From assembly GCF_028288185.1 (NCBI RefSeq), contig NZ_JAQBOF010000008.1, positions 1 through 64,000 on the forward strand: a DNA stretch of 64,000 nt, given 5' to 3'. The notes beneath the pieces were generated by a model. It ran no database searches. It saw only the letters and a program-made list of their open reading frames with translations, and was not told the DNA's origin. Each line of letters starts with the position of its first letter. Position 1 is the first letter of the stretch. Source of the DNA: Mucilaginibacter sp. (GTDB lineage Bacteria; Bacteroidota; Bacteroidia; Sphingobacteriales; Sphingobacteriaceae). Both the position numbers and the translations under genes were made by a program. Positions 9,579 through 18,343 of the stretch are shown here, piece after piece.

Positions 9579-10640
9579 ATGTTGACTTACACATTAAAGA
9601 TTATTCAGATATATAAGGAAACAGATGATGCTTGCACAATCTGTTTTAAACAGCCGGGCTTAAAAAAAATCAAATATAAAGCGGGACAATACATAACATT
9701 AATTGTAAGAATTAATGGCCGTAAATATGCAAGGCCATACTCATTTTCTTCAGCGCCGGGTATTGATGCTACCTTAAATATTACAATAAAGCGTGTACCA
9801 GGGGGCGTTGTTTCAAATCATATACTAGATAAAGTAAATGTTGGAGATATGATGGAGGTTATAGAACCGATGGGTGATTTTATTCTTCAAGAAACACTTA
9901 AGGATATAAACGATAAACACTTAATACTTTGGGGAAGTGGTAGCGGAATTACTCCATTAATGTCAATAACTAAATATGCTTTAAAGGAAAAAGATTTTAA
10001 GCACATTACTCTTGTTTATGGAAATCGTAATTTTGAAACAACAATCTTCTCTGAACAAATTAAGCAGCTTGAAAAACTATATCCTAACAACTTTTCCACA
10101 TGGCATTTTCATACCAAACCAGTAATTGATGAAAATAATCCTTATGTAATTCTTGGACGCATAGATGCAAAAAAAATTTTAGACGTTATGCGCCTTGAAG
10201 GTGGTTTTACAGATACCATACATTATATATGTGGTCCAAGGGGATTAAAAGACTCTGTAAAAACTGTGTTAAAAGTTATCGGAGTTAATGTTGAAAATAT
10301 TTTTTCAGAGGATTTTGAAGTTACTCGAGATTTAAAAGAATTTGAAAATATTGCCACACAAAATGTTGAGATAAAAATGAATAATTTTACATCAACCATT
10401 GAAGTAACAAAAGGTAAAAGCATTTTAGAGGCAAGTCTTGATGCAATGTTGGATTTACCGTATTCTTGCCAAACTGGTAGTTGTTTATTATGTAAGGCAA
10501 CATTGCTAAGGGGCAGCATAAAAACCATAGGGATAGATAGTCTTCCTGCAGAATTTCAAGCTGATGAATGCCTTTTATGTTGTAGTTTTCCTCTAAGTGA
10601 TGATATAAAAGTATTTGTAAAAAATCAATTATTAAAATGA
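9579..10640 (+). CDS. Flavin/ferredoxin reductase, probable CDP-6-deoxy-glucoseen reductase (E3, RfbI/AscD role)
   Basis: A 353-residue electron-transfer protein. The N-terminal part is an FNR-type FAD/NAD module: RPYSFSSAPG for FAD, GSGSGITPLMSI for NAD(P)H and CGPRGLKDSV near the end of the fold. The C-terminal part is a plant-type [2Fe-2S] ferredoxin with Cys297, Cys302, Cys305 and Cys334 (CQTGSCLLC...CLLCC). In the characterised E3 of CDP-ascarylose synthesis the ferredoxin domain is N-terminal; here the order is reversed, as in PaaE-type reductases. Its place directly before rfbF (ATGA overlap) in an operon that contains rfbH points to the E3 role: passing electrons from NAD(P)H to RfbH for C3 deoxygenation. 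The domain content is certain; the partner is inferred from context. Confidence 0.82.
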   Translation: MLTYTLKIIQIYKETDDACTICFKQPGLKKIKYKAGQYITLIVRINGRKYARPYSFSSAPGIDATLNITIKRVPGGVVSNHILDKVNVGDMMEVIEPMGDFILQETLKDINDKHLILWGSGSGITPLMSITKYALKEKDFKHITLVYGNRNFETTIFSEQIKQLEKLYPNNFSTWHFHTKPVIDENNPYVILGRIDAKKILDVMRLEGGFTDTIHYICGPRGLKDSVKTVLKVIGVNVENIFSEDFEVTRDLKEFENIATQNVEIKMNNFTSTIEVTKGKSILEASLDAMLDLPYSCQTGSCLLCKATLLRGSIKTIGIDSLPAEFQADECLLCCSFPLSDDIKVFVKNQLLK

Positions 10641-11413
10641 AAGTTGTATTACTAGCGGGGGGCTTAGGCACTAGATTGATGGAAGAGACAGAGGCCAGGC
10701 CTAAACCTATGGTGGAAATTGGGGGCAAGCCAATTTTATGGCATATCATGAAAATATATGAAACCTACGGATATAATGATTTTGTGCTTTGTCTTGGATA
10801 TAAGGCTCAGTCTATAAAAGAGTATTTTTTAAATTATTACTTGTACAATTCTGATGTAACTATTGAAATGGAGAAAAACAAGGTTGATGTTCATTTTTCA
10901 AATTCAGAATCATTCAAGGTGACTTTAATCGATACAGGATTAACAACCAATACAGCTGGACGTATAAAAAGGATACAAAAATATGTTGATGGTGAAACAT
11001 TTATGTTAACTTATGGTGATGGTGTTGCCGATATTAATATTAATGATTTGGTTAAGTTTCATAAATCTCATGGCAAACTGGCTACCCTAACTAGTATACA
11101 AGCTCCGGGAAGATTTGGTAACATTGAAATGGATGAAGAAGGCGGGGTACAGCATTTCGTTGAAAAACCACAAGGGGATGGTATGTGGATTAATGGTGGC
11201 TTTTTTGTGTTAGAACCTGGTATTTTTAAATATCTTGAAGGGGAGGTTGATGATATACAATGGGAAAAGCAACCGTTAAAGCAAATAGCAGATGACGGTC
11301 AATTATCGGCATACAAACATCGGGGCTTTTGGAAACCTATGGATGCGCTTAGGGATAGGATTGAATTAGAACAAATTTGGAGTAGTGGCAATGCCCCTTG
11401 GAAAATTTGGTAG
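10637..11413 (+). CDS. rfbF: Glucose-1-phosphate cytidylyltransferase
   Basis: A nucleotidyltransferase of 258 residues, full length for RfbF. It has LAGGLGTRLMEETEARPKP, then MVEIGGKPILWHIMK, and the internal segments TYGDGVADIN and VEKPQGDGMWINGGFFVLEP, which distinguish RfbF from RmlA and GalU. It condenses CTP with glucose 1-phosphate to give CDP-glucose, the first step of all CDP-3,6-dideoxyhexose pathways. It shares an ATGA stop/start with the preceding reductase and is followed two bases after its stop by rfbG, indicating tight translational coupling. Confidence 0.95.
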   Translation: MKVVLLAGGLGTRLMEETEARPKPMVEIGGKPILWHIMKIYETYGYNDFVLCLGYKAQSIKEYFLNYYLYNSDVTIEMEKNKVDVHFSNSESFKVTLIDTGLTTNTAGRIKRIQKYVDGETFMLTYGDGVADININDLVKFHKSHGKLATLTSIQAPGRFGNIEMDEEGGVQHFVEKPQGDGMWINGGFFVLEPGIFKYLEGEVDDIQWEKQPLKQIADDGQLSAYKHRGFWKPMDALRDRIELEQIWSSGNAPWKIW

Positions 11414-11415
11414 TT

Positions 11416-12498
11416 ATGTTTGACGAGCTGAAAAAAGTATACGCCGGAAAAAAAGTTTTTATAACCGGCCATACAGGTTTTAAAGGATCTTGGCTATTGC
11501 AGATATTATCGATGCTTGGTGCCAATATTAAAGGATATGCTTTAGCACCTGAAGAGGGACCTAACCTTTACGATGTTATTAGTGGTGACAGTCTTTGCCA
11601 ATCAATTATTGCTGATCTGCGTGATCGAGAAAAACTTAAAGAGGCAGTAACTTCATTTCAACCAGATTTTGTATTTCATTTAGCTGCACAACCATTGGTG
11701 CGTCTATCTTATCAAATACCTTCCGAAACCTTTGAGATAAACGCGATAGGTACCGCTAATTTGTTAGATGCTGTAAAGTTTTTAGATAAGCCATGCTTTT
11801 CGGTTTTAATTACTACCGATAAAGTTTACCATAACAATGAATGGGAATATCCGTATAAAGAGAACGATCGGTTAGGCGGCTATGATCCCTATAGTGCCAG
11901 TAAAGCTTGTACAGAGTTGGTTATCGACTCTTATCGTAACTCATTTTTTAATACAAATACATTTGCAACCCATAATAAAGCTATCGCGGTTGGCCGCGCC
12001 GGTAATGTCATTGGTGGCGGCGATTGGTCTAAAAACAGGTTGATACCAGATATTGCAAGTGCGTTGGCAGCAGGTCAGGTTATTGAAATTAGAAATCCCG
12101 CATCTGTAAGACCGTGGCAACATGTTTTAGAGCCGCTGTTTGGGTATTTGTTATTGGGCGGCAAGTTATATAATGATCCGGTTAAATATTCTCAGGCCTA
12201 CAATTTTGGCCCAGACATTAATGACGCTTTGCCGGTAACAAAAATGGTTGAAATGGCTATAAAAGGCTGGGGCGGCGGCGAATATTATGTAAATCAGATG
12301 ACCGGCCAGCCACATGAGGCGGGTTTGTTGAAATTAGATATTAGTAAAGCCATAACCGAGCTAAACTGGAATCCTAAAATGAACGCATACCAAGCTGTTA
12401 CTTTTACAATAGATTGGTATAAAAAATTTTATAGTGATGAAAAAAATATGGCCCAATTCACTGTTGATCAAATTGCAAACTTCTTTGATTTAGCTTAA
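11416..12498 (+). CDS. rfbG: CDP-glucose 4,6-dehydratase
   Basis: An extended SDR of 360 residues. The chosen ATG lies two bases after the rfbF stop; a longer frame would need a TTG inside rfbF. Motifs are FITGHTGFKGSWL (NAD binding), HLAAQPLVRLSY, ITTDKVYHN and PYSASKACTE (catalytic Tyr-x3-Lys), and the sugar-binding GRAGNVIGGGDWSKNRLIPD segment typical of CDP-glucose dehydratases. The product is CDP-4-keto-6-deoxyglucose, the substrate for RfbH encoded seven genes downstream. Spacing to the next gene is zero bases. Confidence 0.95.
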   Translation: MFDELKKVYAGKKVFITGHTGFKGSWLLQILSMLGANIKGYALAPEEGPNLYDVISGDSLCQSIIADLRDREKLKEAVTSFQPDFVFHLAAQPLVRLSYQIPSETFEINAIGTANLLDAVKFLDKPCFSVLITTDKVYHNNEWEYPYKENDRLGGYDPYSASKACTELVIDSYRNSFFNTNTFATHNKAIAVGRAGNVIGGGDWSKNRLIPDIASALAAGQVIEIRNPASVRPWQHVLEPLFGYLLLGGKLYNDPVKYSQAYNFGPDINDALPVTKMVEMAIKGWGGGEYYVNQMTGQPHEAGLLKLDISKAITELNWNPKMNAYQAVTFTIDWYKKFYSDEKNMAQFTVDQIANFFDLA

Positions 12499-13557
12499 AT
12501 GATAAAAAATAAAATTATTGTTGAAGATTTAGAAGAAATTTACAACTCACATATTAAGTGGGAGTTATTTGCTAATAAAACTGTTTTAATTACTGGTGCT
12601 AACGGTTTTTTACCTGCTTATATGGTTCAAGCATTATTATATGCAAATCGCATCAATCTCAACCTTAATATAAAAGTATTGGCATTGGTTAGAAATATTG
12701 AAAAAGCCAAATTAAAATTTGAAGCCTACCTTGATAATAAAAACCTTGAATTTATTACGCAAGATGTGTGCGATGCTATTACTATAAAAAGCAAGATTGA
12801 CTATATAATACATGCGGCTAGTCAGGCCAGTCCTAAATATTATGGCATTGATCCGGTTGGTACTTTAAGCGCAAATATATTGGGTACAATGAATTTACTT
12901 GAGTTAGCACGTAAAAATCAGGTAGAGTCATTTTTATACTTTAGCTCAGGCGAGGTATATGGCCAGGTTGATGATGAGCATAACCCGGTAAAAGAAAATT
13001 ATTACGGATATTTGGATCCGATGATGGTTAGAGCATGTTACGGAGAAAGTAAACGTATGGGCGAAAATATGTGTGTAAGTTATCATCATCAATATCAGGT
13101 TCCGGCTAAGACGGTAAGGCCCTTTCACACTTATGGCCCTGGTATGGACTTAGGCGATGGCCGAGTATATGCTGATTTTGTATCAAATGCAATAGCAGGT
13201 ATCGATATTCAATTGAAAAGCGATGGAAGCGCACGAAGGGCTTTTTGTTATTTAACAGACGCAACTATCGGCTTCTTTACAGTACTGCTCGATGGGAAGA
13301 ACGGGGAAGCATACAACATTGGGAATCCAAATCAGGAATACAGCATTATGGAACTAGCAGAAATAATAGCCCAATTAGGACCCAAGAAATTAAATGTTAT
13401 CAGAATTCAGGCAGCGGACACAAACTCATATTTAAAAAGTCAACTGCTTAGAAACACTCCTGATATAGATAAAATATCAACCTTGGACTGGGTGCCACGC
13501 ACCAGCGCTGCAACCGGATTTAAAAGAACTATTGAAAGTTATACTAAAATTGAATGA
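12499..13557 (+). CDS. NAD(P)-dependent SDR sugar reductase/epimerase 1 of the CDP-sugar operon
   Basis: An extended SDR of 352 residues: LITGANGFLPAYM for cofactor binding, IIHAASQASP, FSSGEVYG and the catalytic ACYGESKRMGE (Tyr-x3-Lys), then RPFHTYGPGMDLGDGRVYADF. It is abutted by rfbG and shares ATGA with the ThDP enzyme gene. The best functional guess is reduction of a keto group on the branched CDP-sugar, as YerF does in yersiniose synthesis, or a C-epimerisation. It resembles the second SDR of the operon in layout (an N-terminal leader of about 25 residues before the Rossmann motif, and a YxxxK neighbourhood ending in K-R). Fold certain, reaction not determined. Confidence 0.8.
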   Translation: MIKNKIIVEDLEEIYNSHIKWELFANKTVLITGANGFLPAYMVQALLYANRINLNLNIKVLALVRNIEKAKLKFEAYLDNKNLEFITQDVCDAITIKSKIDYIIHAASQASPKYYGIDPVGTLSANILGTMNLLELARKNQVESFLYFSSGEVYGQVDDEHNPVKENYYGYLDPMMVRACYGESKRMGENMCVSYHHQYQVPAKTVRPFHTYGPGMDLGDGRVYADFVSNAIAGIDIQLKSDGSARRAFCYLTDATIGFFTVLLDGKNGEAYNIGNPNQEYSIMELAEIIAQLGPKKLNVIRIQAADTNSYLKSQLLRNTPDIDKISTLDWVPRTSAATGFKRTIESYTKIE

Positions 13558-15374
13558 AAATAAGTGATTACATAGCCGACTTTTTGGCCGAGAAAAATAT
13601 AAAACACGTATTTGGAATTATTGGTGCAGGTAATGCGCATATCTTTGATTCAATATATAAAAAAGGTTTTACAGAGATTGTTTGTGTACATCATGAACAA
13701 GCCGCCTGTATGGCAATGCAAACTTATTATCGCACAAGCGGTAAAGTTACCGCAGTAATTTTAACTACCGGGGCGGGGTCAACCAATGGGGTTACAGGGG
13801 TAGTTAGTGCGTGGGCAGATTCTATCCCAGGAATAATTATATCGGGCAATGAAAATTCGAAATTTGTTTCGCTACATAAAGATTTACGGATGTGGGGTGT
13901 ACAAGGTTATGACAGCTCTTTAATGGTTGAGAAGGTAACCAAATATGCAACACGTGTTGAACGTCCGGAAGATATAAAACAGGAGTTAGAAAAGGCATAT
14001 GCTATTACAACCGACGGGCGTCCCGGGCCATGCTGGATAGATGTGCCAATGAATATCCAGTCGACAGTTATTGACGATAGTAAATTACTTCCTTTTAAAG
14101 GATTGGACAAACCAACTCCGACAAAAAATACTGGGTTTGAAGATATAGTAAGTGTTTTAGCCGAAAAAATAAAAGAAGCTAAAAGACCATTATTTTGGCT
14201 GGGACACGGCATAAAATTAGCTGGCGGACAAGGCCTTATCGTAAATCTTATAGAAAAATATAATGTACCCGCGTTGGTTACATGGGCAGGTATAGATATG
14301 GTAGACTCTTATCACCCATTAGTTTATGGCAGGGCAGGTACCTATGGCCAACGATGCGCCAACTTTATAGTACAAAATTGTGATTTATTGATTTGCATAG
14401 GTACACGCATGGCAATATCACAAATTGGATATGAAATTAATGAGCTTGCGCGTGAAGCCGACATAGTGGTGGTCGATATTGACCAGCACGAGTTGGCTAA
14501 ATATACAGACAGGTATAAATATACCATACATGCCGATGCAAAGGTGTTTATACAATCATTATTAAAACACGCACCGACAACTCCAGAATATACACATGAT
14601 GAATGGATCAGCTTATGCGACTCATTTAGAGAGAAGTATCCATGGTTTAATGAGAGTGATCATCCGGATAAAGACGGTTTTATCAATTCTTACAAGTTCA
14701 TGGATAAGTTGAATGATCATTTAAAACCTGATCAGATCATTACTACTGATATGGGTACTGCGCTGCTTTCGGGTCACCAAACCTTGAAAATAAGAGCTGG
14801 GCAGCGCTTAATGACTTCGACAGGATTAGGCGAAATGGGATATGGTTTACCTGCCGCTATTGGCGCATCAGTAGCTAGGGGAAAAGGTGAAGTGTTATGT
14901 CTTAATTGTGACGGCGGCATGATGATGAACTTACAGGAATTACAAACTATAGTTCATTATAAATTACCCATTAAATTGTTTATATTTAATAATGATGGTT
15001 ATTTGATGATAAAGCATACGCAAACTGCACTATTTAATGGCAGAAGAGCCGGAGTTGATGAAAAATCGGGTGTATCGTGCCCGGATTTTAGCGCATTGGC
15101 TGATGCTTTTAAAATACCATCTTTCCGTATCAGGACCTGGGAAGATTTTGATACAATGATACCTGAAATTCAGGCAGCTGAAAGCCCGGTAATTTGTGAG
15201 GTTTTTATGCATCCTTATCAATTATTTGTGCCAAAATTATCATTGGCGATTCAAAAAGATGGTACATTAATCTCTCCTCCGCTGGAAGATCTTTCACCAT
15301 TTTTACCAAGAGAGGAACTGAGATCAAATATGCTAAACGGATTACATCAAAAATCGAAAGATATAGAGGCTTAG
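13554..15374 (+). CDS. Thiamine-diphosphate enzyme, acetolactate-synthase-like (YerE-type sugar carboligase candidate)
   Basis: A 606-residue ThDP enzyme with the three-domain pyruvate oxidase/acetohydroxyacid synthase fold. Glu48 in HHEQAA is the catalytic glutamate that activates the cofactor. The cofactor motif is CDGG at 452-455 (usual first Gly replaced by Cys) with NND at 479-481, giving the normal 27-residue spacing from Asp453 to Asn480. The family decarboxylates 2-oxo acids and transfers the acyl anion equivalent. In yersiniose synthesis YerE adds a two-carbon unit from pyruvate to a CDP-3,6-dideoxy-4-hexulose. Here the neighbours (dehydrogenase and 4-hydroxy-2-oxo acid aldolase, one and 890 bases on) suggest the donor may be 4-hydroxy-2-oxopentanoate. 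An ordinary acetolactate synthase is unlikely: there is no regulatory subunit and the gene lies inside a sugar operon. Confidence 0.85.
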   Translation: MKISDYIADFLAEKNIKHVFGIIGAGNAHIFDSIYKKGFTEIVCVHHEQAACMAMQTYYRTSGKVTAVILTTGAGSTNGVTGVVSAWADSIPGIIISGNENSKFVSLHKDLRMWGVQGYDSSLMVEKVTKYATRVERPEDIKQELEKAYAITTDGRPGPCWIDVPMNIQSTVIDDSKLLPFKGLDKPTPTKNTGFEDIVSVLAEKIKEAKRPLFWLGHGIKLAGGQGLIVNLIEKYNVPALVTWAGIDMVDSYHPLVYGRAGTYGQRCANFIVQNCDLLICIGTRMAISQIGYEINELAREADIVVVDIDQHELAKYTDRYKYTIHADAKVFIQSLLKHAPTTPEYTHDEWISLCDSFREKYPWFNESDHPDKDGFINSYKFMDKLNDHLKPDQIITTDMGTALLSGHQTLKIRAGQRLMTSTGLGEMGYGLPAAIGASVARGKGEVLCLNCDGGMMMNLQELQTIVHYKLPIKLFIFNNDGYLMIKHTQTALFNGRRAGVDEKSGVSCPDFSALADAFKIPSFRIRTWEDFDTMIPEIQAAESPVICEVFMHPYQLFVPKLSLAIQKDGTLISPPLEDLSPFLPREELRSNMLNGLHQKSKDIEA

Positions 15375-15375
15375 T

Positions 15376-16254
15376 ATGAGTAAATTAAAAGTAGCAATAT
15401 TAGGTAGTGGCAATATTGGAACTGACTTGCTGATAAAAATTCAGCGGTCAGAATATTTGGAGTGTATGCTGTTTATCGGCCGTAACCTCTCGTCGCCTGG
15501 TATGGCAAAAGCAATAAGCTTAGGTGTTAAAGTATCTGATCAAAGTATTAATGCTATTGTTAAAGATCCCGATTGCTGCGATCTGATTTTTGATGCTACA
15601 TCAGCCAAAGACGCGAAATATCATTGGGAGATCCTGGAAAAATTGGGCAAAATAGTTATCGATATGACCCCTGCTAAATTAGGAGGGTTATGTATCCCGG
15701 CAGTTAATCTTCAGGATGCCATCGAACAACGAAATGTAAACATGGTTACCTGTGGTGGCCAAGCATCAATACCAATAGCCTATCTTATTGGTCAAACCCA
15801 TGCCGAAGTTGAGTATATCGAAGTGGTCTCCAGCATATCGTCAAGAAGCGCCGGGCCCGCCACTAGATTAAATCTTGATGAGTATATTGAAACAACCGAG
15901 GAAGGGGTAAGAGTGTTCTCAAACGCAAAAAAAACTAAAGCTATCTTAAATCTTAATCCCGCAAACCCTTGTATCGATATGCAAACCACAATTTTTGCCA
16001 AGGTAAAAAATCCGGATATTAAAGCTTTGACTGCGGCAGTAAATAATATGGTAGCAAAAATTAATACTTACGTGCCCGGTTACCAGCTGTTGGTTGCGCC
16101 GATTTATGAAAACAATAGGATTGTTGTAATGGTTAAAGCACAAGGTTTGGGCGATTATTTACCTAAATATGCCGGCAACCTGGATATTATAAATTGTGCT
16201 GCAATTGCTGTTGCTGAAGAATATGCGAAAAAAGTGGCGGGGTTGCTAAAGTAA
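15376..16254 (+). CDS. Acylating acetaldehyde dehydrogenase (DmpF/MhpF family)
   Basis: A 292-residue protein matching the aldehyde dehydrogenase that pairs with 4-hydroxy-2-oxovalerate aldolase. It has an N-terminal Rossmann motif LGSGNIGTD (residues 9-17) and the catalytic Cys126 in VTCGGQA, followed by SISSRSAGPATR and LVAPIYE. It lacks the longer tail of some family members but all core motifs are present. The family converts acetaldehyde, NAD and CoA to acetyl-CoA reversibly, with the aldehyde channelled to or from the aldolase. Catabolic relatives sit in meta-cleavage operons (phenol, phenylpropionate); no such genes are visible here. The gene lies one base after the ThDP enzyme and nine bases before the aldolase inside a CDP-sugar operon, so a biosynthetic role is inferred. 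Confidence 0.9.
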   Translation: MSKLKVAILGSGNIGTDLLIKIQRSEYLECMLFIGRNLSSPGMAKAISLGVKVSDQSINAIVKDPDCCDLIFDATSAKDAKYHWEILEKLGKIVIDMTPAKLGGLCIPAVNLQDAIEQRNVNMVTCGGQASIPIAYLIGQTHAEVEYIEVVSSISSRSAGPATRLNLDEYIETTEEGVRVFSNAKKTKAILNLNPANPCIDMQTTIFAKVKNPDIKALTAAVNNMVAKINTYVPGYQLLVAPIYENNRIVVMVKAQGLGDYLPKYAGNLDIINCAAIAVAEEYAKKVAGLLK

Positions 16255-16263
16255 ACTGAATTA

Positions 16264-17274
16264 ATGAAAGCTATACTAATAAGCGACCCAACGTTAAGGG
16301 ACGGCAATCACGCGGTAGCGCATCAACTGTCAGCTAAACAAATAGCTGTCTATTGTGATGCGGCCGAGAAAGCATCAGTGCCTATTGTTGAAGTAGGACA
16401 TGGTAATGGTTTAGGAGCATCGTCATTACAAGTTGGCGAGGCCCTTGAGACCGATGTTGTTTTGTTAGAAACAGCCAGGGCTCATTTAAATAAAAGTAAA
16501 TTAGGTATCCACGTAATACCAGGGTTTGCAACAATTAACCGCGATTTAAAAGGGGCTATTGAAATTGGTGTAGATGTTATACGGGTTGCGTCACATTGCA
16601 CAGAGGCTGATATCACGCAACGGCATTTGGGATATTCGCGCGAGAAAGGTAAAGAAACCTATGGCGTTTTAATGATGAGTCATATGGCATCACCTGAGTT
16701 GTTGGTTGAGGAGGCTCAAAAAATGGAACTATATGGTGCCGAAGGAATTATCATCATGGACTCTGCCGGAGCTTTTCTTCCGTCAGACGTGACCGACCGA
16801 ATAGAAGCGTTAGTAGAAGGTTTATCTATCCCGGTTGGCTTTCACGGGCATAATAACCTGGGTATGGGTATAGCTAACTCGGTAGCTGCAATACAAGCCG
16901 GTGCTACCATATTAGATGGTACTGCCAAAGGTTTTGGTGCAGGTGCCGGTAATGCTCAAATAGAAGTATTGGTTGCCGTGTTACAAAAAATGGGTTATAC
17001 AACCGGTATTGATATGTATAAGATTTTAGATGCCGCGGATATCGCCGAAAGAGAAATTATGCCTTTGGTGCCTATAATACGATCAGAAAGCATAGTGAGT
17101 GGCTTGGCAGGCGTTTTCTCAGGGTTTTCAAAACATGTTACCAGGATATCTAAAGAGTACGGTGTAGATCAACGCGATGTGTATTTTGAATTAGGACGGC
17201 GCAAAGTGGTAGCAGGACAGGAAGATTTAATAATAGAAGTAGTTTTGGATCTTGTTAAAAACAAAAAGAAATGA
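16264..17274 (+). CDS. 4-hydroxy-2-oxovalerate aldolase (DmpG/MhpE family)
   Basis: A 336-residue TIM-barrel pyruvate aldolase. Arg12, Asp13 and His16 in TLRDGNHA, and His194 and His196 in GFHGHNN, match the catalytic base and metal ligands of DmpG, including spacing. Other family phrases are VEVGHGNGLGASS, RVASHCTEAD, VLMMSHMASPE, FGAGAGNAQIEV and the C-terminal ELGRRKVVAGQEDL, a region that contacts the dehydrogenase in the known complex. It reversibly splits 4-hydroxy-2-oxopentanoate into pyruvate and acetaldehyde. It shares ATGA with the next SDR gene. In this operon it could run in the condensing direction to supply a branched-sugar donor; a catabolic role is not supported by the neighbours. 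Confidence 0.92.
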   Translation: MKAILISDPTLRDGNHAVAHQLSAKQIAVYCDAAEKASVPIVEVGHGNGLGASSLQVGEALETDVVLLETARAHLNKSKLGIHVIPGFATINRDLKGAIEIGVDVIRVASHCTEADITQRHLGYSREKGKETYGVLMMSHMASPELLVEEAQKMELYGAEGIIIMDSAGAFLPSDVTDRIEALVEGLSIPVGFHGHNNLGMGIANSVAAIQAGATILDGTAKGFGAGAGNAQIEVLVAVLQKMGYTTGIDMYKILDAADIAEREIMPLVPIIRSESIVSGLAGVFSGFSKHVTRISKEYGVDQRDVYFELGRRKVVAGQEDLIIEVVLDLVKNKKK

Positions 17275-18326
17275 AGCAAGAATTAATAAACCTGTTAAAA
17301 GTTGATTGCCAGAAATCTCTGCACGACTATAAAGATTCATTAGGTGTTTTACAGAACAAATCTATATTGGTAACAGGTGGCACCGGCTTTATGGGCAAAT
17401 GGATTGCCGAATCGGTGTTATTGTTAAACCAAGAGCATAGTTTTAATATCAAATTATATATTTTAGCCCGCAACTTGCTTGATTATAAAGAAGAAGTTCC
17501 GCATTTGGCCAAACAATCGTTTATTACTTTGATTGAGCAGGACGTAAGGAATGTAAGCAATTTGCCCGAGGATATTAACTATGTTATCCATGCAGCCGGA
17601 TCGCCTGATAACCGGAAACATGCCACTAATCCGCTTAAAACAATTGATACTATATATAAAGGAACACACGCAGTGCTTGATGCGTGTTTACGCTTATCGG
17701 CCTTGAATAAGGTAGTGCATATAAGCTCTAACAGTGTTTATGGCCACATTGCAGACCATGTTGATAAGATCAAAGAAACCCAAATGGGCGCATTGGACTG
17801 TAATAGTGTAAATGCAGCTTACAGTGAAGGTAAAAGATTGTCTGAAACGGTTTGCGCCATCTATCGCAACCAGCAAAAATTGCCAATTGTTATTGTAAGG
17901 CCTTTCGCCTTTATTGGCCCTTATCAGGGGCTTGAAAAACCATGGGCAATAAATAACTTTATCCGTGATGGTATATTAGGTGGGCCTATAAGAATATTAG
18001 GTAATGAAGAAACCGTTAGGAGTTATTTGTATGGAAGCGATATGGCTTTCTGGCTACTAAAAGTACTGGCTGGCGGTAAAAGCGGTGCAACCTACAATAT
18101 CGGCGGCGATGAGTCAGTTTCATTAAAATCGTTAGCTGCAAAGGTTACTTCAAATTTTTCGCAAAAAATAGATGTACTGGTAAGATACTCCAAACAATAC
18201 CCTCCACATCCATCGGTTTCGATACCTGATACAAGAACCATAAAAACAGAATTAAAAGTTAGCCAGGTTTTTGACTTCGAGGCATCGTTGAAAAAAACCA
18301 TTGATTGGTATAAGAAAATATATTAA
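17271..18326 (+). CDS. NAD(P)-dependent SDR sugar reductase/epimerase 2 of the CDP-sugar operon
   Basis: An extended SDR of 351 residues. Motifs are [13 protein letters not shown] for the cofactor, [19 protein letters not shown] and the catalytic [11 protein letters not shown] (Tyr-x3-Lys), followed by [11 protein letters not shown] and [11 protein letters not shown]. It begins within the aldolase stop (ATGA) and ends 17 bases before rfbH. It is similar in architecture to the SDR at 12.5 kb and may be a diverged paralogue. Plausible jobs are reduction of the ketone left on the side chain after carboligation, or epimerisation of the sugar. Fold certain; reaction unknown. Confidence 0.8.
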   Translation: MKQELINLLKVDCQKSLHDYKDSLGVLQNKSILVTGGTGFMGKWIAESVLLLNQEHSFNIKLYILARNLLDYKEEVPHLAKQSFITLIEQDVRNVSNLPEDINYVIHAAGSPDNRKHATNPLKTIDTIYKGTHAVLDACLRLSALNKVVHISSNSVYGHIADHVDKIKETQMGALDCNSVNAAYSEGKRLSETVCAIYRNQQKLPIVIVRPFAFIGPYQGLEKPWAINNFIRDGILGGPIRILGNEETVRSYLYGSDMAFWLLKVLAGGKSGATYNIGGDESVSLKSLAAKVTSNFSQKIDVLVRYSKQYPPHPSVSIPDTRTIKTELKVSQVFDFEASLKKTIDWYKKIY

Positions 18327-18343
18327 TAAGCGAATTAACCCTG

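Noticed and set aside
10387..10749. Minus-strand frame of 120 residues across the E3-rfbF junction
   Set aside because: Both plus-strand genes have clear family motifs through this stretch; the antisense frame has none.
11398..11415. TTG start for rfbG inside rfbF
   Set aside because: An ATG two bases after the rfbF stop gives a normal RfbG N-terminus.
15376..17274. Aromatic meta-cleavage catabolic operon
   Set aside because: The dehydrogenase and aldolase match that pathway, but no dioxygenase, hydrolase or hydratase gene is present and both neighbours are CDP-sugar genes.
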